A stretch of DNA of 64,000 bases from CAG-791 sp045546175 (GCA_045546175.1 JAZQCI010000117.1:1-64000), one strand, 5' to 3'; counted from the first letter of the stretch, positions 51,305 through 60,054 are shown. Notes: generated from the sequence alone by a model not told the origin. Numbers and translations: made by a program.

Positions 51305-52339
51305 ATGCTGCAGACAGCAAGGATCACAATGGAACACGGAAGCGGCGGACAGGCCACGGGAGAGTTGATCGGCGAGATTTTCGCGTCAGCTTTTGACAAC
51401 GATGTGCTGGACCGGATGGAGGACAGCGCAGTGGTGCCCGGGAGCGGCCGCATCGCGGTGACGACGGACAGCTTTGTCGTCACGCCGCTTGTCTTTCGGG
51501 GCGGAGACATAGGGAGGCTGAGCGTATGCGGGACGGTCAACGACCTGCTCATGCGCGGCGCCGTGCCCAGATATCTGACCTGCGGATTTATTCTCGAGGA
51601 GGGACTTGAGGTCAGCCTCCTGCAGAAGGTCGTGGACAGCCTCGCCAAAACAGCGAAAGAGGCAGGCGTGAGCATCATAGCAGGTGACACCAAGGTCATC
51701 GAGGGAAACGGCGGTCTCTATATCAACACTACAGGGGTTGGTTTTGTCCCGGACGGAGTCGAGATCTCGGCGGCAAACGCACAGGCGTCAGACGCAGTTC
51801 TGGTGTCGGGAACGATGGGGGACCACCACGCGGCGATCCTGGGCGAGCGCCTGAATATCGAGTCGGACATCGAGAGCGACTGCGCGCCGCTCGGGGAGAT
51901 CGTCCGAGGACTTCTGGACGGAGGAATCGAGGTCCGAACACTGAGAGACGTGACCAGGGGCGGACTTGCGACTGTGCTTAAAGAGCTGGCTGCCGCTTCG
52001 GGAAAATGCTTTATGCTGGAGGAGAACGCGGTGCCGGTCTCTCCTAAGGTCAGAGATTTCTGTGGACTGCTTGGTCTGGATCCGCTCTATATGGGAAATG
52101 AAGGAAAGCTCGTCGCCGTTGTGCCCGGAGAACAGGCGGAGAGAGCGCTTGAGATCATGAAAAAGGCGCGGTACGGAAGCGGCGCAGCGGTGATCGGCAA
52201 GGTCCTGGAGGCAGAGGAAAGTGCGGGGGCAGGCTCGGCAGAGAGCTTTGGGGCGGGCGAGCTGCTGATGCGCACGGAGATCGGCGGAATTCGAAGACTC
52301 ACTGTACTGCAGGGAGAGGGGCTTCCGAGGATTTGTTGA
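51305..52339 (+). CDS. hypE: Hydrogenase maturation protein HypE
   Basis: Dehydrates a carbamoyl group on its C-terminal Cys to a thiocyanate, the cyanide source for the active site. The C-terminus is GLPRIC, ending in the modified Cys. AIRS-type ATP-binding motifs follow MEHGSGGQATGEL, with TDSFVVTPLVF, GTVNDLLMRGA and VTRGGLATVL. GGAAGGAAGGG precedes ATG 51305; ATG 51329 is an alternative. The HypF carbamoyl transferase needed for this step is not in the window. Confidence 0.95.
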   Translation: MLQTARITMEHGSGGQATGELIGEIFASAFDNDVLDRMEDSAVVPGSGRIAVTTDSFVVTPLVFRGGDIGRLSVCGTVNDLLMRGAVPRYLTCGFILEEGLEVSLLQKVVDSLAKTAKEAGVSIIAGDTKVIEGNGGLYINTTGVGFVPDGVEISAANAQASDAVLVSGTMGDHHAAILGERLNIESDIESDCAPLGEIVRGLLDGGIEVRTLRDVTRGGLATVLKELAAASGKCFMLEENAVPVSPKVRDFCGLLGLDPLYMGNEGKLVAVVPGEQAERALEIMKKARYGSGAAVIGKVLEAEESAGAGSAESFGAGELLMRTEIGGIRRLTVLQGEGLPRIC

Positions 52340-52380
52340 GGGAGCGCACACCGCAAGTCACGAAAATGGGGGAGTTTAAC

Positions 52381-52938
52381 ATGGAATATAAACTGAAACG
52401 GCTGGGCAGAGAACTCGCGGCGTCCGGAATAGTTCTGGAATTCTACAGAGATGATATGCAGCTTCCGGACGGAAAAGTTGAAAAGTGGGACTTCGTGCAC
52501 CACAAGCGCGGGGGCGGAGCGTGCGTTGTTCCGGTACTGCCGGACGGCAGGATCCTGCTGATCCATCAGTACAGGCCCGCAGTTGACCGGGAGACGACGG
52601 AACTGCCGGCGGGCGCTTTCGATGCGGATGATCCGGATTTTGCCATCACAGCTTCCAGGGAGCTGGAAGAAGAGACAGGCTACCGCTGCGGAAAGATCAG
52701 CCGGCTGGTCCGGCTCGACACAGCGATTGCCTGGTGCGACGAAAAAGTGGAAGTATATCTGGCAGAAGATCTTGTCAGAAGCGGTGATCAGGCGCTCGAT
52801 GAAGCAGAAGAGATCGGCATGGAAGCGTTCACCGTGGAGGAACTCAGAACAAAGATCTTCGCGGGAGAGATTCGGGACGCCAAGACTGTGGCCGGAATTC
52901 TCGCCTATTTTGCGGTGCTGGCGCAGCGCGGAGAGTAA
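52381..52938 (+). CDS. Nudix hydrolase, ADP-ribose pyrophosphatase type
   Basis: Hydrolyses nucleoside-diphosphate sugars such as ADP-ribose. The Nudix box reads GAFDADDPDFAITASRELEEETGY with the correct GX(5)EX(7)REUXEEXGU-like spacing apart from the missing first Glu (F instead of E side chain position is Asp-rich). The AVDRETTELPAG segment in front of the box is typical of ADP-ribose pyrophosphatases. ATG 52381 is chosen because GGGGGAG lies 6 bp upstream. It is the last gene of the hyp group, with a perfect terminator after it. Confidence 0.85.
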   Translation: MEYKLKRLGRELAASGIVLEFYRDDMQLPDGKVEKWDFVHHKRGGGACVVPVLPDGRILLIHQYRPAVDRETTELPAGAFDADDPDFAITASRELEEETGYRCGKISRLVRLDTAIAWCDEKVEVYLAEDLVRSGDQALDEAEEIGMEAFTVEELRTKIFAGEIRDAKTVAGILAYFAVLAQRGE

Positions 52939-52942
52939 AGAG

Positions 52943-52983
52943 AACCCCTGAGATTGAGGATTTTCAATCTCAGGGGTTATTTT
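52943..52983 (+). terminator. Rho-independent terminator of the hyp-Nudix group
   Basis: Perfect 15-bp stem AACCCCTGAGATTGA/TCAATCTCAGGGGTT with a 6-nt loop, then ATTTTG. Confidence 0.92.
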
Positions 52984-53034
52984 GCCCGGCACCGGTTAAC
53001 TCGAGTGGGCACTTGTCTGGCACAGCCCTACGGT

Positions 53035-53410
53035 ATGAAAAAAATTCCTTTTCGTCGGTCTCCTGCCAAGCACAGTCCGACGAAATGAGAAGAAAGCCGG
53101 TTTTCGTCGGTCTCCTCTGCTCGGAACAGCCTGCACAAGCCAAACACAGTCCGATGAAATGAGAAAAAAGCTGGTTTTCGTCGGTCGCCTTTGCCTGGAA
53201 CAGCCTGCACAAGCCAAACACAGTCCGACGAAATGAGAAGAAAGCCGGTTTTCGTCGGTCTCCTCTGCTCGGAACAGCCTGCACAAGCCAAACACAGTCC
53301 GACGAAATGAGAAGAAAGCTGGTTTTCGTCGGTCTCCTTTGTCCGGAACAGCCTGCACAAGCCCAAACACACCCCGACGAGAGGAAAAAACTCCCATCTC
53401 GTCGGTTACC
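53035..53410 (-). repeat. Hairpin tandem-repeat array, inverted copy (6 units)
   Basis: CGTCGGTC or CGTCGGTT marks recur at 53053, 53105, 53179, 53253, 53327 and 53400, spacing 52 then 74, 74, 74 and 73 bp. Read on the minus strand each unit has CCGACGAAA ... TTTCGTCGG around a T/C-rich loop, then ACTGTGTTTGGCTTGTGCAGG, the same family as the array at 24231-24765. Units here are more alike than in the first array. Long chance ORFs in two minus frames (up to 154 codons) come from the repeat and are not called as genes. Confidence 0.88.
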
Positions 53411-53452
53411 CCGACCCAATACAACTTTTCGCAATGATAATACTTCTGACTA

Positions 53453-53483
53453 AGAAAAAACCGGCGCCCTGCCCGGCGCCGGT
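53453..53483 (-). terminator. Rho-independent terminator of the YhaN-like gene
   Basis: On the minus strand ACCGGCGCC pairs with GGCGCCGGT (9 bp), then six T residues, just past the stop of the gene. Confidence 0.88.
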
Positions 53484-53484
53484 C

Positions 53485-55578
53485 TCAGAGCCTGCTCGCA
53501 TGGCAGGTCAGATACAGGATTTGATATTCGAGGGAGGCAGTGTGCAAAAAGCGCATGCCTCCTTTTATGCGCTCATCGTCCAGATTGGAGAAGGGATCAT
53601 CCAGGACCAGAAAAGGCTTCTCGCCCGGGTACATGGCGTCGATCATGGCCATGCGCCGGCAGAGGCTGATCATGTCCTTGGTGCCTTCACTCATGAGAGA
53701 CGGATCTCTGGGAAGTCCCTGATCCAGGATCGTGATGCCCAGATCGGCGTCCGTCTGAACAGACTCGGCGGACTCGCCGGTGAGCAGCCCGTAGTAGCGG
53801 CGAAAAGAGCGCAGGAACGGATTCATGTAGCGGGAGGTGAAGAGATTTCTTGCTTCTTCGAGGTAGGAGAGCGTCTTTGAACAGGTGTCATATTGCTCAA
53901 GGAGAGTGCTGATTTCTGCTTTCAATGCGGGAAGACTTTCCTGTGAGGTCCTGCAGTCACTGATCATCTCACGCAGCTCTTCGGACTGACTTCGGACTTC
54001 CTGAAGGCGGGACCGGCATTCTTCATCCCTGATATCGAATTCAGAGAGTATCCTTGCCACTTCGGAAGGAATAGAGTCGGAACCGGTTCCGGGAGAGGAA
54101 CCGCCATTTGCAGAAGAAACGAGATCTTCTTCGATGGAAATAGAACCGCCATTCGCAGAAGAATTCACGTTCCTTTCCGCCTCCTGCACAGACTTCTTCT
54201 GTGCAGACACATCAACCTCCATAGTCCGGAGCCTGTTGCGCAATTTCTCACACAAAAGTTCCTTCCCTTGGATCCGCTCATCTATGTGGCGGAGCTTTCT
54301 GCTGAGTGAGCGGATAGAGCTCTTATACCAGTTTTTTTCTTTTCTGAGGCGCCGGATTTCTTCTGAATCATCTGCGGGAAGATCAGAATGAACGGCGTAC
54401 CAAAGAAGCCACACGCTCCCCGCAAGGGACAAAACCGGAAGGAACAGGAAAGGCATCGGAATCACGCGCAAGAGGCACAGAGCCAACATGATCACTGCGA
54501 AGAGGATTCCTGCTGCGGAAAAAGCCCTGATCATGCTTCGCCGCTTATTTTGCAGGCGGGTGACGGCCTCGAGTTCCTGCCGGAGATCCTCCTTGATCTG
54601 CCGGTATTGTTCCTGTTCTTCTCTGCCTTGGGCCAGTATCCTTTGACGCGTCGCATACAGGGAAGAGAGCTTCTCCTCCGCGGCCGAAAGATTCTCGCGT
54701 TCGCCTGCCAGCCGCTCCTCCGCGGCCATAAGCTGATTTTGTTCAGCAGCAAGACGTTTGCGGGCTTCTGCCAGCCTTTTCTCAGCAGCTGAGACCTCCT
54801 CAGCAGCAACCGCCCCACTTCCCGCAGCTTCCTGCGCGGGCCGCTCGGGGACGGAGAGCGCGTACTGCTGTTTCTGCAGGCGGATCCGGCTCAGCTGCTC
54901 GGTGAGCGCCTGTTCCTGGGCGATGCATTGCTGCAGCTGCGCATTCAGGGATGGCAGCCGGGCCTGATCTGCTTCGAGCAGAGCGAGCCGGTCCTGCTTT
55001 TTTCGGATCAGGCCGTTTGCCCGGTCGGGCCTCAGCCGCTCCATTTCCTTTCGCAGGCGCTTTACGGCTGCGTCGTAAGCCGGCAGGTCGTCCTGCTGCG
55101 CGGTGAGATCTCCTATTTTGGCTTGGATCGAGGTGGTTGCGGAAGTCTCGTGGTCAGTCTGGGACCAGAAAACTGTGCGGCAGAAGGAGTCCCGGTCGAT
55201 GGAAAAGAGCTCTTCGCCGATCCGGTCCGTAAATTCGTCGCTTATAAAGCCGGTCTCATCGTCATAGAGACTGAATTTGTCTTCCTTTTTGCGGGCGCCG
55301 AAGGTCCGCATCATTCGGAAAGTCTTCGAGCCGCTCGAAAAGGTAACGGATCCTCCGTAGACGCCGCCGCTCCAGGGGCGGTAGCGCAGCCGCTCGTTTC
55401 CGTCTCCGTTTCTTCGGTTCTCGCCGTCAAATCCGTAGAACATGACCTTGAGAAAAGCGGCCAGCGTGGACTTTCCCCAGCCGTTTTCGGCAAAAAGGAC
55501 ACTCAGGTCGTCCTCAAAGTAATAGGTAAAGTCCCTCAATTTGCCGAAGTTTTCGATGTGGCAGGAAAGCAGTTTCAT
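53485..55578 (-). CDS. YhaN-like AAA ATPase (SbcC/Rad50-type) with two membrane helices
   Basis: SMC/Rad50-like ATPase of about 697 residues. Walker A AENGWGKSTL lies near residue 33; the ABC signature LMSEGTKDMI and Walker B FLVLDDPFSNLDD are near the C-terminus. Between them are long coiled coils (AAEKRLAEARKRLAAEQ, then others) and a hydrophobic hairpin AGILFAVIMLALCLL ... FLFLPVLSLAGSVWLLWYAV in the middle, which is a mark of the YhaN family rather than SbcC. ATG 55578 is chosen because AAAGGAG lies 6 bp upstream. It is 11 bp from the nuclease gene, forming an SbcC-SbcD-like pair likely acting on DNA ends. Confidence 0.85.
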   Translation of the reverse strand: MKLLSCHIENFGKLRDFTYYFEDDLSVLFAENGWGKSTLAAFLKVMFYGFDGENRRNGDGNERLRYRPWSGGVYGGSVTFSSGSKTFRMMRTFGARKKEDKFSLYDDETGFISDEFTDRIGEELFSIDRDSFCRTVFWSQTDHETSATTSIQAKIGDLTAQQDDLPAYDAAVKRLRKEMERLRPDRANGLIRKKQDRLALLEADQARLPSLNAQLQQCIAQEQALTEQLSRIRLQKQQYALSVPERPAQEAAGSGAVAAEEVSAAEKRLAEARKRLAAEQNQLMAAEERLAGERENLSAAEEKLSSLYATRQRILAQGREEQEQYRQIKEDLRQELEAVTRLQNKRRSMIRAFSAAGILFAVIMLALCLLRVIPMPFLFLPVLSLAGSVWLLWYAVHSDLPADDSEEIRRLRKEKNWYKSSIRSLSRKLRHIDERIQGKELLCEKLRNRLRTMEVDVSAQKKSVQEAERNVNSSANGGSISIEEDLVSSANGGSSPGTGSDSIPSEVARILSEFDIRDEECRSRLQEVRSQSEELREMISDCRTSQESLPALKAEISTLLEQYDTCSKTLSYLEEARNLFTSRYMNPFLRSFRRYYGLLTGESAESVQTDADLGITILDQGLPRDPSLMSEGTKDMISLCRRMAMIDAMYPGEKPFLVLDDPFSNLDDERIKGGMRFLHTASLEYQILYLTCHASRL

Positions 55579-55589
55579 CAGCACTCCTT

Positions 55590-56693
55590 TCAGAACAGTG
55601 ACTCCCCGGAGAGCGCCCTCAGGCCGCAGCGCAGGACTTCGGCCCGCTCTCTGCCGCTGAGCGTCTCGTCGGCACTGACGACGCGGACAAATTCTCCTTT
55701 GAGAGAGGCGTCGCAGAGGAAATCCTCAGTGTGCACCACGGGCTCGGCGCTGTTTTTGTATTCAAAATAGTGATAGCGATCCCCCCATTCCCTCTGAATA
55801 AAGGCGGGATCCGGGCTGCAGCCGTAGTCCAGTTCGCCGGTCAGCTCCAGGCGAACCAGATCGGTCTGGGCAGCGGGGGAGGCATCCAGAACTCCGGCCA
55901 TCCTCTCATAGATCTCCGTGTCCGAGGTGCAGCCGGTCACCGGGCAGTCGATCCGGTAAAGTGTTCGGGAGGCGAAGGAAACAAAATGACTCTTCAGGCC
56001 CCTTCCGTGCTCATCCGTCTCGAGCAGGATGAAGCCGCAGCTTCCGCACTCGTCAAAGCCGCGTCCTTCGAGCGTGCCGCAGTACGCGGCCGTGCCACGC
56101 TCGTCGAGGGCAAAAGAGCGGTAGTGGTGGAGATGTCCCAGAGCCAGATAGTCGATCCCGCGCCCGCGCAGGGCGCTCATCGGGAGGGCTTCCGGGTCCG
56201 GAGCCGAGTAGCCGTCCCGCACCTGGCCGTGCAGCATGACGATGTTGAGGCAGGCGGGATCAAGATCGGGGGACGTAAAAGGTTCGGGGCCGGGTTCCCT
56301 GCCGGTAATACAGACGCGGCGCTCCCCGGAAGAGCCCGATGACAGCTCCCAGCTGCTCCAGGACTGTTCAAAGAGAAAAAGATTGTCGGGGCGGGGGCGT
56401 GACCGGAAGAGGGCAGGACGACTGTCATGATTGCCGCGAAGATAGAAGAAGAGGATATCCGGGCAGGAGAGAATCAGGTCCTCCACGGTGCGAACGGCGG
56501 AGGGAGAAGGAGAGTCCGTGTCAAAGAGATCGCCGCAGATCAGGACAGCCGCGGCGTTCTGCTCCTTAGCATAGAAACAGAGCCGCCGGAATGTGCCCAG
56601 CAGCTCTGCTCTTCGCTCCGCGGCCCGGGCCGCGTCAAATTTTGTTCGAAGATCCGCATCCAGATGCAGATCGCTGCAATGAATGATCTTCAT
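55590..56693 (-). CDS. YhaO-like metallophosphoesterase (SbcD/Mre11-type)
   Basis: Calcineurin-like nuclease. Motifs: IHCSDLHLDAD, ICGDLFDTDS, YLRGNHDSRP, MLHGQVRDGY and ALGHLHHYRS, giving the five metal-binding blocks of Mre11/SbcD phosphoesterases. Length about 367. ATG 56693 is chosen because AAGG lies 5-6 bp upstream and the motif then starts at residue 6; an in-frame codon at 56774 would add an unlikely leader. Together with the YhaN-like gene it should form a nuclease-ATPase complex. Confidence 0.88.
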   Translation of the reverse strand: MKIIHCSDLHLDADLRTKFDAARAAERRAELLGTFRRLCFYAKEQNAAAVLICGDLFDTDSPSPSAVRTVEDLILSCPDILFFYLRGNHDSRPALFRSRPRPDNLFLFEQSWSSWELSSGSSGERRVCITGREPGPEPFTSPDLDPACLNIVMLHGQVRDGYSAPDPEALPMSALRGRGIDYLALGHLHHYRSFALDERGTAAYCGTLEGRGFDECGSCGFILLETDEHGRGLKSHFVSFASRTLYRIDCPVTGCTSDTEIYERMAGVLDASPAAQTDLVRLELTGELDYGCSPDPAFIQREWGDRYHYFEYKNSAEPVVHTEDFLCDASLKGEFVRVVSADETLSGRERAEVLRCGLRALSGESLF

Positions 56694-56734
56694 TATTACC
56701 TTCATGTCGAAGCGCTTTGCGCTGAGACCGCGAT

Positions 56735-56839
56735 GAGAATTTCGCGAAGGCGAATTCTCCGATGCGATTTGCAAGGTTTGAGGCGCTCCGACTCAAACCT
56801 TGTGAGTGAAAAACCAGCTCATCAGAGTGATTTTTCACT
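56735..56839 (-). repeat. Three consecutive hairpins between the HTH gene and the nuclease gene
   Basis: GAGAATTTCGC/GCGAATTCTC (56735-56759, one bulge); CAAGGTTTGAG/CTCAAACCTTG, a perfect 11-bp stem with 9-nt loop (56772-56802); and AGTGAAAAA/TTTTTCACT, 9 bp (56805-56839), which overlaps the stop codon of the HTH gene. The last may act as a terminator for the minus-strand HTH transcript. The rest of the 140-bp gap holds nothing. Confidence 0.65.
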
Positions 56840-58634
56840 CTTCTTTCTCTGTTTCAAGGATCAGCTTGTCGAGCAGGGCGATGGCATGCGCATCGCTCAT
56901 GATCATGGAATCGAGATCGTTCTCGCGCTTGCTGACCATTGTGCCGGTGACATAGTTGTAGAGGAGAGTACCGACTGCGGCATTGCGAAACACAGTAGTG
57001 ATCCTGTTCTTGTGCCGCCCGCGGGTGTATAAGGGGATTACACCGTAATCTTTATAAATGCTATAGGCTATTTCCGGATAAGCAGTACGCGGATCCATTA
57101 TAAAGTAATTGAGGCAGTCATATTTGGCAGGATCCCGGGAGGGGGAGTTCTGTCTTTTGACAATGTTCGAACGGATCAGTTCAAGGAGATTTCTGACCAT
57201 GGGGGCAGGAAAACGAAGCGACGCATCTCCGTCGGCCACGCCCATGTAATCGGCTGAATCGGAGAGGAGGTCCGTGATAATGCCTGTCCGGGCAAAATCC
57301 CGCAGCGCCTGCGGATGACAGATCACGATCTTGCCGTTTTTGCCGGCTGTTACAGCCCTCTGTTCCAGCGTATTCATGCCCGCGACGGCAAGTTCTTCAA
57401 AATTCAGGAACTCATACTGGTCGAAGGGATCGATCAGTTTGCGGAACAGGCTCTCAAAGTGATCCTTCCGATTGCTGGCCTGTACCATATCGTACAGGGC
57501 CATCCACATCTCTCTGGGAATGTCGTCAAAACAAAGGTCAGGGAGGATAAGGGCGAGCCTCACTTTTTTGACCAGCTCATAGGCGGCCTCGTTGGGGTTC
57601 TCCGGAGCAAACTCTTCTACGGTGTTGGGAGTGATCTTGTCTCTGGTGTCAATACTGAGAAAGCGGTAAATATGGGATACATCCCGCTCTCCCAGCCTGC
57701 AGGCACAGCATTCCCCGGAATCGGAGAAGAGAAGGATATAGTATTCCACATCCTTTTTCCAGTCTGCCGAAGTATTGTTTCCCTGTGCGGCAGCGGAGGG
57801 AGAACCGGCCTGCGAGTATTTGTGCTTCACAAGGCAGAAATTGCTGTGATCGGTCCAGTAGTGCCGCGGAATCATGGCTTTATTGATCTTGTAGTCCTCC
57901 ACGGTGGAAAGAAGAGGCAGGATACAGTTGAGAAGGCGCAGATTAAACTGGGTTGCCTCCTTATCTTCCGCATCCTGGACCAGCAATTTGTTTCTCTGCG
58001 ATTCGGAGAGATAATGCCGGACATGAATGTCGGGCTGGCCGGCGGGAAGGAGAGCGTCCTCCAGGAGCTGGATTATACGGGCAATCGTCAGCAGGCTTTT
58101 TTGGGAGGCAAAAAAGGGCATGCCGGAGCGCTCGGTATCCGACGGCGTGCAGTTGTAGATCGTGAACATATACTCGTGCCGTGTGTCGGGATCAGGACCT
58201 GCGGCGGCGCCGGTACTTTCCGGTTGGTTTCTATTGCCGCAGAGACCGGCCAGAATGCGGGCGATCGTGTCGGGCGAATGCATGACAGTGGAGCCTGAAT
58301 CATCAATATATTCGATGTTGTACATATTGACGGTCAGTTCCCGCGACGGTCTGCGCGCAAAGAGGTCAGCGATCAGCGAAGCATACACGGAGACATCCGG
58401 GCTCCCTGCCGCGAACTGGCGGGGGACGATGAGGCGGTTCATTGCACTGATCTCATCTTCACTGAGGTTCAGAATAGTTTGAATAGATAAAAGGTTATCT
58501 TCGGTGAACCTTCGAGGGTCTTTGACAAAGCGATAGAATTTCTGCCGCGAGATCCCGATCTGCTCGCAGAATTCATTTACGGTAATTCCTTTTTGTCTGA
58601 GGTTGCCTGTAATAAAGGATAATAGATCTTCCAT
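56835..58634 (-). CDS. Large HTH-domain protein of unknown function (599 aa)
   Basis: Residues about 14-60 form an XRE/Cro-type helix-turn-helix (GITVNEFCEQIGISRQKFYRFVKD). The remaining 540 residues have no motif I recognise: mixed alpha/beta, no membrane helix, with MPFFASQKSLLTIARIIQLLEDALL and a cysteine-containing SGECCACRLGERDVSHIYRFL region. It is probably a sensor-regulator with a ligand or stress domain. It starts divergently from the WYL regulator; the 290-bp region between them holds three copies of ACTGTCAA. On its own side a TGATATAAT extended -10 is seen at 58724-58732 (minus). Confidence 0.6.
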   Translation of the reverse strand: MEDLLSFITGNLRQKGITVNEFCEQIGISRQKFYRFVKDPRRFTEDNLLSIQTILNLSEDEISAMNRLIVPRQFAAGSPDVSVYASLIADLFARRPSRELTVNMYNIEYIDDSGSTVMHSPDTIARILAGLCGNRNQPESTGAAAGPDPDTRHEYMFTIYNCTPSDTERSGMPFFASQKSLLTIARIIQLLEDALLPAGQPDIHVRHYLSESQRNKLLVQDAEDKEATQFNLRLLNCILPLLSTVEDYKINKAMIPRHYWTDHSNFCLVKHKYSQAGSPSAAAQGNNTSADWKKDVEYYILLFSDSGECCACRLGERDVSHIYRFLSIDTRDKITPNTVEEFAPENPNEAAYELVKKVRLALILPDLCFDDIPREMWMALYDMVQASNRKDHFESLFRKLIDPFDQYEFLNFEELAVAGMNTLEQRAVTAGKNGKIVICHPQALRDFARTGIITDLLSDSADYMGVADGDASLRFPAPMVRNLLELIRSNIVKRQNSPSRDPAKYDCLNYFIMDPRTAYPEIAYSIYKDYGVIPLYTRGRHKNRITTVFRNAAVGTLLYNYVTGTMVSKRENDLDSMIMSDAHAIALLDKLILETEKEE

Positions 58635-58723
58635 GGAAAACTGCGCTTTCTGATTTAACTCCCATACGGCCTGATGGTGCGGATCAGGTCTTCAAAAATA
58701 CGTCATACTAGTTAATCTTTTTT

Positions 58724-58732
58724 ATTATATCA
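58724..58732 (-). promoter_or_regulatory. Extended -10 promoter for the HTH protein gene
   Basis: On the minus strand TGA followed by TATAAT, about 90 bp before the start at 58634; -35 is weak. Confidence 0.5.
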
Positions 58733-58791
58733 TGCATCGCCGAAGTACGTGCGGAAGGAATGTCAAAAAAACGCATATATTTTGACAGTTC

Positions 58792-58904
58792 GGGGCATGA
58801 AACAGAATATGAGATAGGTGTATCAAATTTTGAGACAAAATGTAAAACATCAATTGACTGTCAAACTGGCAGATTATATAATATTTAACGAATAGTACTG
58901 TCAA
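58792..58904 (+). promoter_or_regulatory. WYL-gene promoter with three ACTGTCAA boxes (candidate operator)
   Basis: The promoter is TTGACT (58854-58859), 17 bp, TATAAT (58877-58882). ACTGTCAA occurs at 58857-58864 (overlapping the -35 and making a palindrome TTGACTGTCAA), again at 58897-58904, and inverted (TTGACAGT) at 58792-58799. The direct copies are 40 bp apart. Confidence 0.65.
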
Positions 58905-58922
58905 TGTAGTGAGGTGGTAAGA

Positions 58923-59888
58923 ATGAGTGCGATCCGCAACAAACAGAGGCTTATTCACCTCTATAGATATCTGATGGAAAATACGGACGAGGAACATCAG
59001 GCGACGACGAACGAGCTGGTCGAGTTCCTGCGGAAGGAAGACGCGAATGTGAGCCGCAAAACGGTCAAGGATGACATCGATGTCCTGATCGAAGAGGGAA
59101 TCGATATCGTAGTCACCAAGAGCTTCTACAATTCCTATTTTGTCGGGGACCGAATGTTTGAGGTGCCTGAGATCAAGCTGCTGGCGGACGGCATTGCAAG
59201 CAGCAAGTCGATCTCGACGGAGAAGAAGAAGGAAATCATCCGCAAGCTTCTCTCCCTTCTGAGTGTCCATCAGGCAGGGAAGATCGAGAGACTTCTTCAT
59301 TTTGACAAAAATGCGAGCACAGTCAGTGAACAGCTCTATTACACGATCGACAAGATCTCCGACGCCATCAGCGAGAAACGCAAGATAGAGTTCTGCTACC
59401 TGGATCCCGCAAAGGACGGCGGGAAAAATGAGAAAAGGCACGTTATACTCACTCCCGTCGTGATCAAGAGCAGCAATAATCACTTCTATGTATGCGGCTA
59501 TTGCAAAGAGGGCGGAAAGCCGGACGTCTACCGGCTTGACCGGATGAGAAAGACGAAAGTCCTCGAAGAGAGCGGAGATCCGCAGCCCGACCGGACAAAG
59601 GTCGACCGGTACCTGAGAAGCCTTTTTGACATGGAGACCGGCGAGATGACGGAAGTGACGCTCGAATGTTCGGACGAGATCGCGGAAGTGATCAGGGAGC
59701 GGTTCGGACAGGAAACGGAGACTTGGAGGAGTACGCAGGATAAGTTTTATATAAAAGTGCCGATCACTGTGAGTCCCGCTTTTTACGGCTGGGTCTTCCG
59801 ATTCGGAGGAAAGATCAGGATCGCGGCTCCCGCGACGGTACGGGAGGCTTACCTGCATAAGGCGGCTGAGATCATCAAATCAATGTAA
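58923..59888 (+). CDS. WYL-domain transcriptional regulator
   Basis: DNA-binding regulator of 321 residues: an N-terminal winged helix (IRNKQRLIHLYRYLMEN, TVKDDIDVLIEEGIDI) and a WYL domain from about residue 140 (KIEFCYLDPAKDGGKNEKRHVILTPVVIKSSNNHFYVCGYC) with a YxxxR pattern (VYRLDRM), ending in a WCX-like extension (TLECSDEIAEVIRERF). WYL proteins bind nucleotides, RNA or other ligands and often control DNA-damage or defence genes. ATG 58923 is chosen because GAGGTGG lies 5 bp upstream. Autoregulation through the ACTGTCAA boxes is likely but not shown. Confidence 0.87.
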   Translation: MSAIRNKQRLIHLYRYLMENTDEEHQATTNELVEFLRKEDANVSRKTVKDDIDVLIEEGIDIVVTKSFYNSYFVGDRMFEVPEIKLLADGIASSKSISTEKKKEIIRKLLSLLSVHQAGKIERLLHFDKNASTVSEQLYYTIDKISDAISEKRKIEFCYLDPAKDGGKNEKRHVILTPVVIKSSNNHFYVCGYCKEGGKPDVYRLDRMRKTKVLEESGDPQPDRTKVDRYLRSLFDMETGEMTEVTLECSDEIAEVIRERFGQETETWRSTQDKFYIKVPITVSPAFYGWVFRFGGKIRIAAPATVREAYLHKAAEIIKSM

Positions 59889-59904
59889 TATAGGCAATGT
59901 AACA

Positions 59905-60038
59905 AAGGGCCGGATGAACCGGCACATTTTGAAGGAGTGACAGGGGGACGTATCAGCTGACACATTTTGGGACAAAATGTGTCACCTGATACGTCCCCCT
60001 GTCACATCCCAAAATGTGCCGATTGCCCCGGCCCCTTG
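59905..60038 (+). repeat. Long inverted repeat (MITE-like or bidirectional terminator)
   Basis: Left arm 59905-59969 and right arm 59973-60038 with GGA between. Paired blocks: CACATTTTG/CAAAATGTG, TGACAGGGGGACGTATCAG against CTGATACGTCCCCCTGTCA, GGCACATTTTG/CAAAATGTGCC, and CCGG-rich outer ends with mismatches. No transposase. It lies between the WYL gene and a 173-aa unknown gene. Confidence 0.85.
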
Positions 60039-60054
60039 TCACACTTTCAGAGTC

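Noticed and set aside
50335..51699. 454-codon minus-strand ORF across hypD and hypE
   Set aside because: Lies opposite two well-conserved maturation genes and covers their boundary; no recognisable product.
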